In this document: one piece after another, positions 63,431 to 64,000 of the stretch
How positions within the stretch are numbered: position 1 is the first letter of the stretch
Layout of the letters: every line of letters begins with the position of its first letter
Source: Hyphomonas sp.
Lineage (GTDB): Bacteria; Pseudomonadota; Alphaproteobacteria; Caulobacterales; Hyphomonadaceae
Assembly (NCBI GenBank): GCA_013791775.1
Contig: VMTE01000022.1
Coordinates: forward strand, 1 to 64,000
Reading direction: 5' to 3'
DNA length: 64,000 nt
The notes under the pieces: generated by a model
What the model was told of the DNA's origin: nothing
The model's database searches: none
What the model saw: the letters and a program-made list of their open reading frames with translations, nothing else
Program-made: the position numbers and the translations under genes

Positions 63431-63811
63431 ATGTACAGTCACATGATGGTCGGCTCGAACGACATCGCGAAATCCAAGGTGTTCTATGACGCCCTGTTCA
63501 CATCGGTCGGCGGCAAGGCCGGCATCACGGACCCCAAAGGCCGGCTCGTGTATCTGCACAATGGCGGCGTGTTTCTCGTCACCCCGCCGATTGATGGCAA
63601 GCCCGCCACGTGCGGCAACGGCATGACCATCGGTTTCACGATGGCGGACACCGCGCAGGCTGATACCTGGCACGCGGCGGGCGTTTCCGCCGGCGGCAAG
63701 GCGATTGAAGATCCGCCGGGCTGGCGCGGCGAAGGCGCCGGGGCGCTCTACCTCGCCTATCTGCGCGACCCGGACGGCAACAAGCTCTGCGCGCTGCACC
63801 GCGCGGGTTAA
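63431..63811 (+). CDS. VOC (glyoxalase/dioxygenase fold) protein
   Basis: This 126-residue protein from ATG 63431 (GGAGGAG upstream, one base after the HEPN-like stop) has the two beta-alpha-beta-beta-beta modules of the VOC fold: MYSHMMVGSNDIAKSKVFYDALF, then GNGMTIGFTMADTAQADTWHAAG, and YLAYLRDPDGNKLCALHR. This subgroup often follows glutathione-dependent formaldehyde dehydrogenase genes and may help in detoxification. The exact reaction is unknown. Confidence 0.88.
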   Translation: MYSHMMVGSNDIAKSKVFYDALFTSVGGKAGITDPKGRLVYLHNGGVFLVTPPIDGKPATCGNGMTIGFTMADTAQADTWHAAGVSAGGKAIEDPPGWRGEGAGALYLAYLRDPDGNKLCALHRAG

Positions 63812-64000
63812 GCGAGCTTCAAACGGAAGTCCCGGCGCGCCAGACGCGCCGGGAGCCGGAAGGTCATCAGCGGGGCGCCGCCGAGGGAATCGAGCCAGGC
63901 CTCGGCGCGCACCTTGTCCGCTTCAGTCATGGCGTCGATCTCGTCGGTCACCGCCTGCAGGCGCCAGAGTGGGAAACTGCGCGCGGCGCAGCTGCCTTCA
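63808..64000 (-). CDS. C-terminal part of a hypothetical protein (runs off the window)
   Basis: The last 63 codons of a frame on the minus strand are visible, ending LARRDFRLKLA then TAA, whose stop overlaps the VOC stop codon. Visible sequence includes FPLWRLQAVTDEIDAM and ADKVRAEAWLDSLGG, with codon use like the neighbours. Too little is present for a family call. Confidence 0.55.
   Translation of the reverse strand, partial: EGSCAARSFPLWRLQAVTDEIDAMTEADKVRAEAWLDSLGGAPLMTFRLPARLARRDFRLKLA

Overview
The window is GC-rich, densely coded alphaproteobacterial chromosome, most likely from Hyphomonadaceae (Hyphomonas, Hirschia or Henriciella-like) or a close Caulobacterales relative. The basis is a ChpT-type phosphotransferase, the rpsT-dnaA-dnaN-recF block, a DUF4167 protein, rodZ-ispG, ptsP-lysC facing ubiG, a short HisG with HisZ, and the carboxynorspermidine route to polyamines. 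Genus-level placement is inference. I see no tRNA, rRNA, CRISPR array, transposase or prophage.

Layout. 0-5 kb: edge of chpT, a small membrane protein and a ydbH-ynbE-ydbL envelope operon. 5-8 kb: two tandem M23 peptidases and an orphan HigA-like antitoxin. 8-17 kb: clpB, a DUF4167 protein, prfA-(aspartyl protease lipoprotein)-prmC, a MAPEG protein and a CE15-like esterase. 17-26.5 kb: a DUF1214/DUF1254 pair, secreted orphan family copy A, ispG-rodZ, ptsP-lysC, ubiG and a DUF924 gene. 26.5-35 kb: a two-part palindromic repeat, an MFS carrier, an M20 peptidase, hslO, two radical SAM genes and argF. 35-41 kb: a polyamine operon (CASDH, metalloprotease lipoprotein, nspC), a membrane-tethered LuxR-type regulator and argD. 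41-46.5 kb: hisS-hisZ-hisG, a TerC protein and a thioesterase. 46.5-51.5 kb: a phospholipase-A2-like gene, secreted family copy B, rubredoxin, TetR, P450 and a CPBP protease. 51.7-59 kb: an ABC1 kinase, enoyl-CoA hydratase, rpsT, then dnaA-dnaN-recF. 59-64 kb: a hydrolase, a MarR/nitroreductase pair, and formaldehyde dehydrogenase with an AT-rich HEPN-like gene and a VOC protein.

The most interesting observation is a pair of paralogous secreted proteins (copy A at 18.2-19.2 kb, copy B at 47.3-48.2 kb). Each sits tail-to-tail against an unrelated host gene (ispG; the PLA2-like gene). On the far side of each copy lies a second, diverged, in-frame piece of that host gene's 3' end, complete with a stop codon. 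Both loci therefore look like the same event: a single-gene cassette inserted at the 3' end of a host gene, duplicating the host's tail. The host, sequence and orientation differ but the architecture is a mirror image. I know of no named element of this kind. The second notable item is the HEPN-like gene translationally coupled into the formaldehyde-detoxification operon.

Genes that work together: LysC feeds aspartate semialdehyde to CASDH/NspC; ArgD, ArgF and HslO look like the scattered remains of one ancestral operon on one strand; HisS-HisZ-HisG form an overlapping operon; rubredoxin and the P450 flank a TetR regulator; and YdbH-YnbE-YdbL match a known inter-membrane lipid-transport set.
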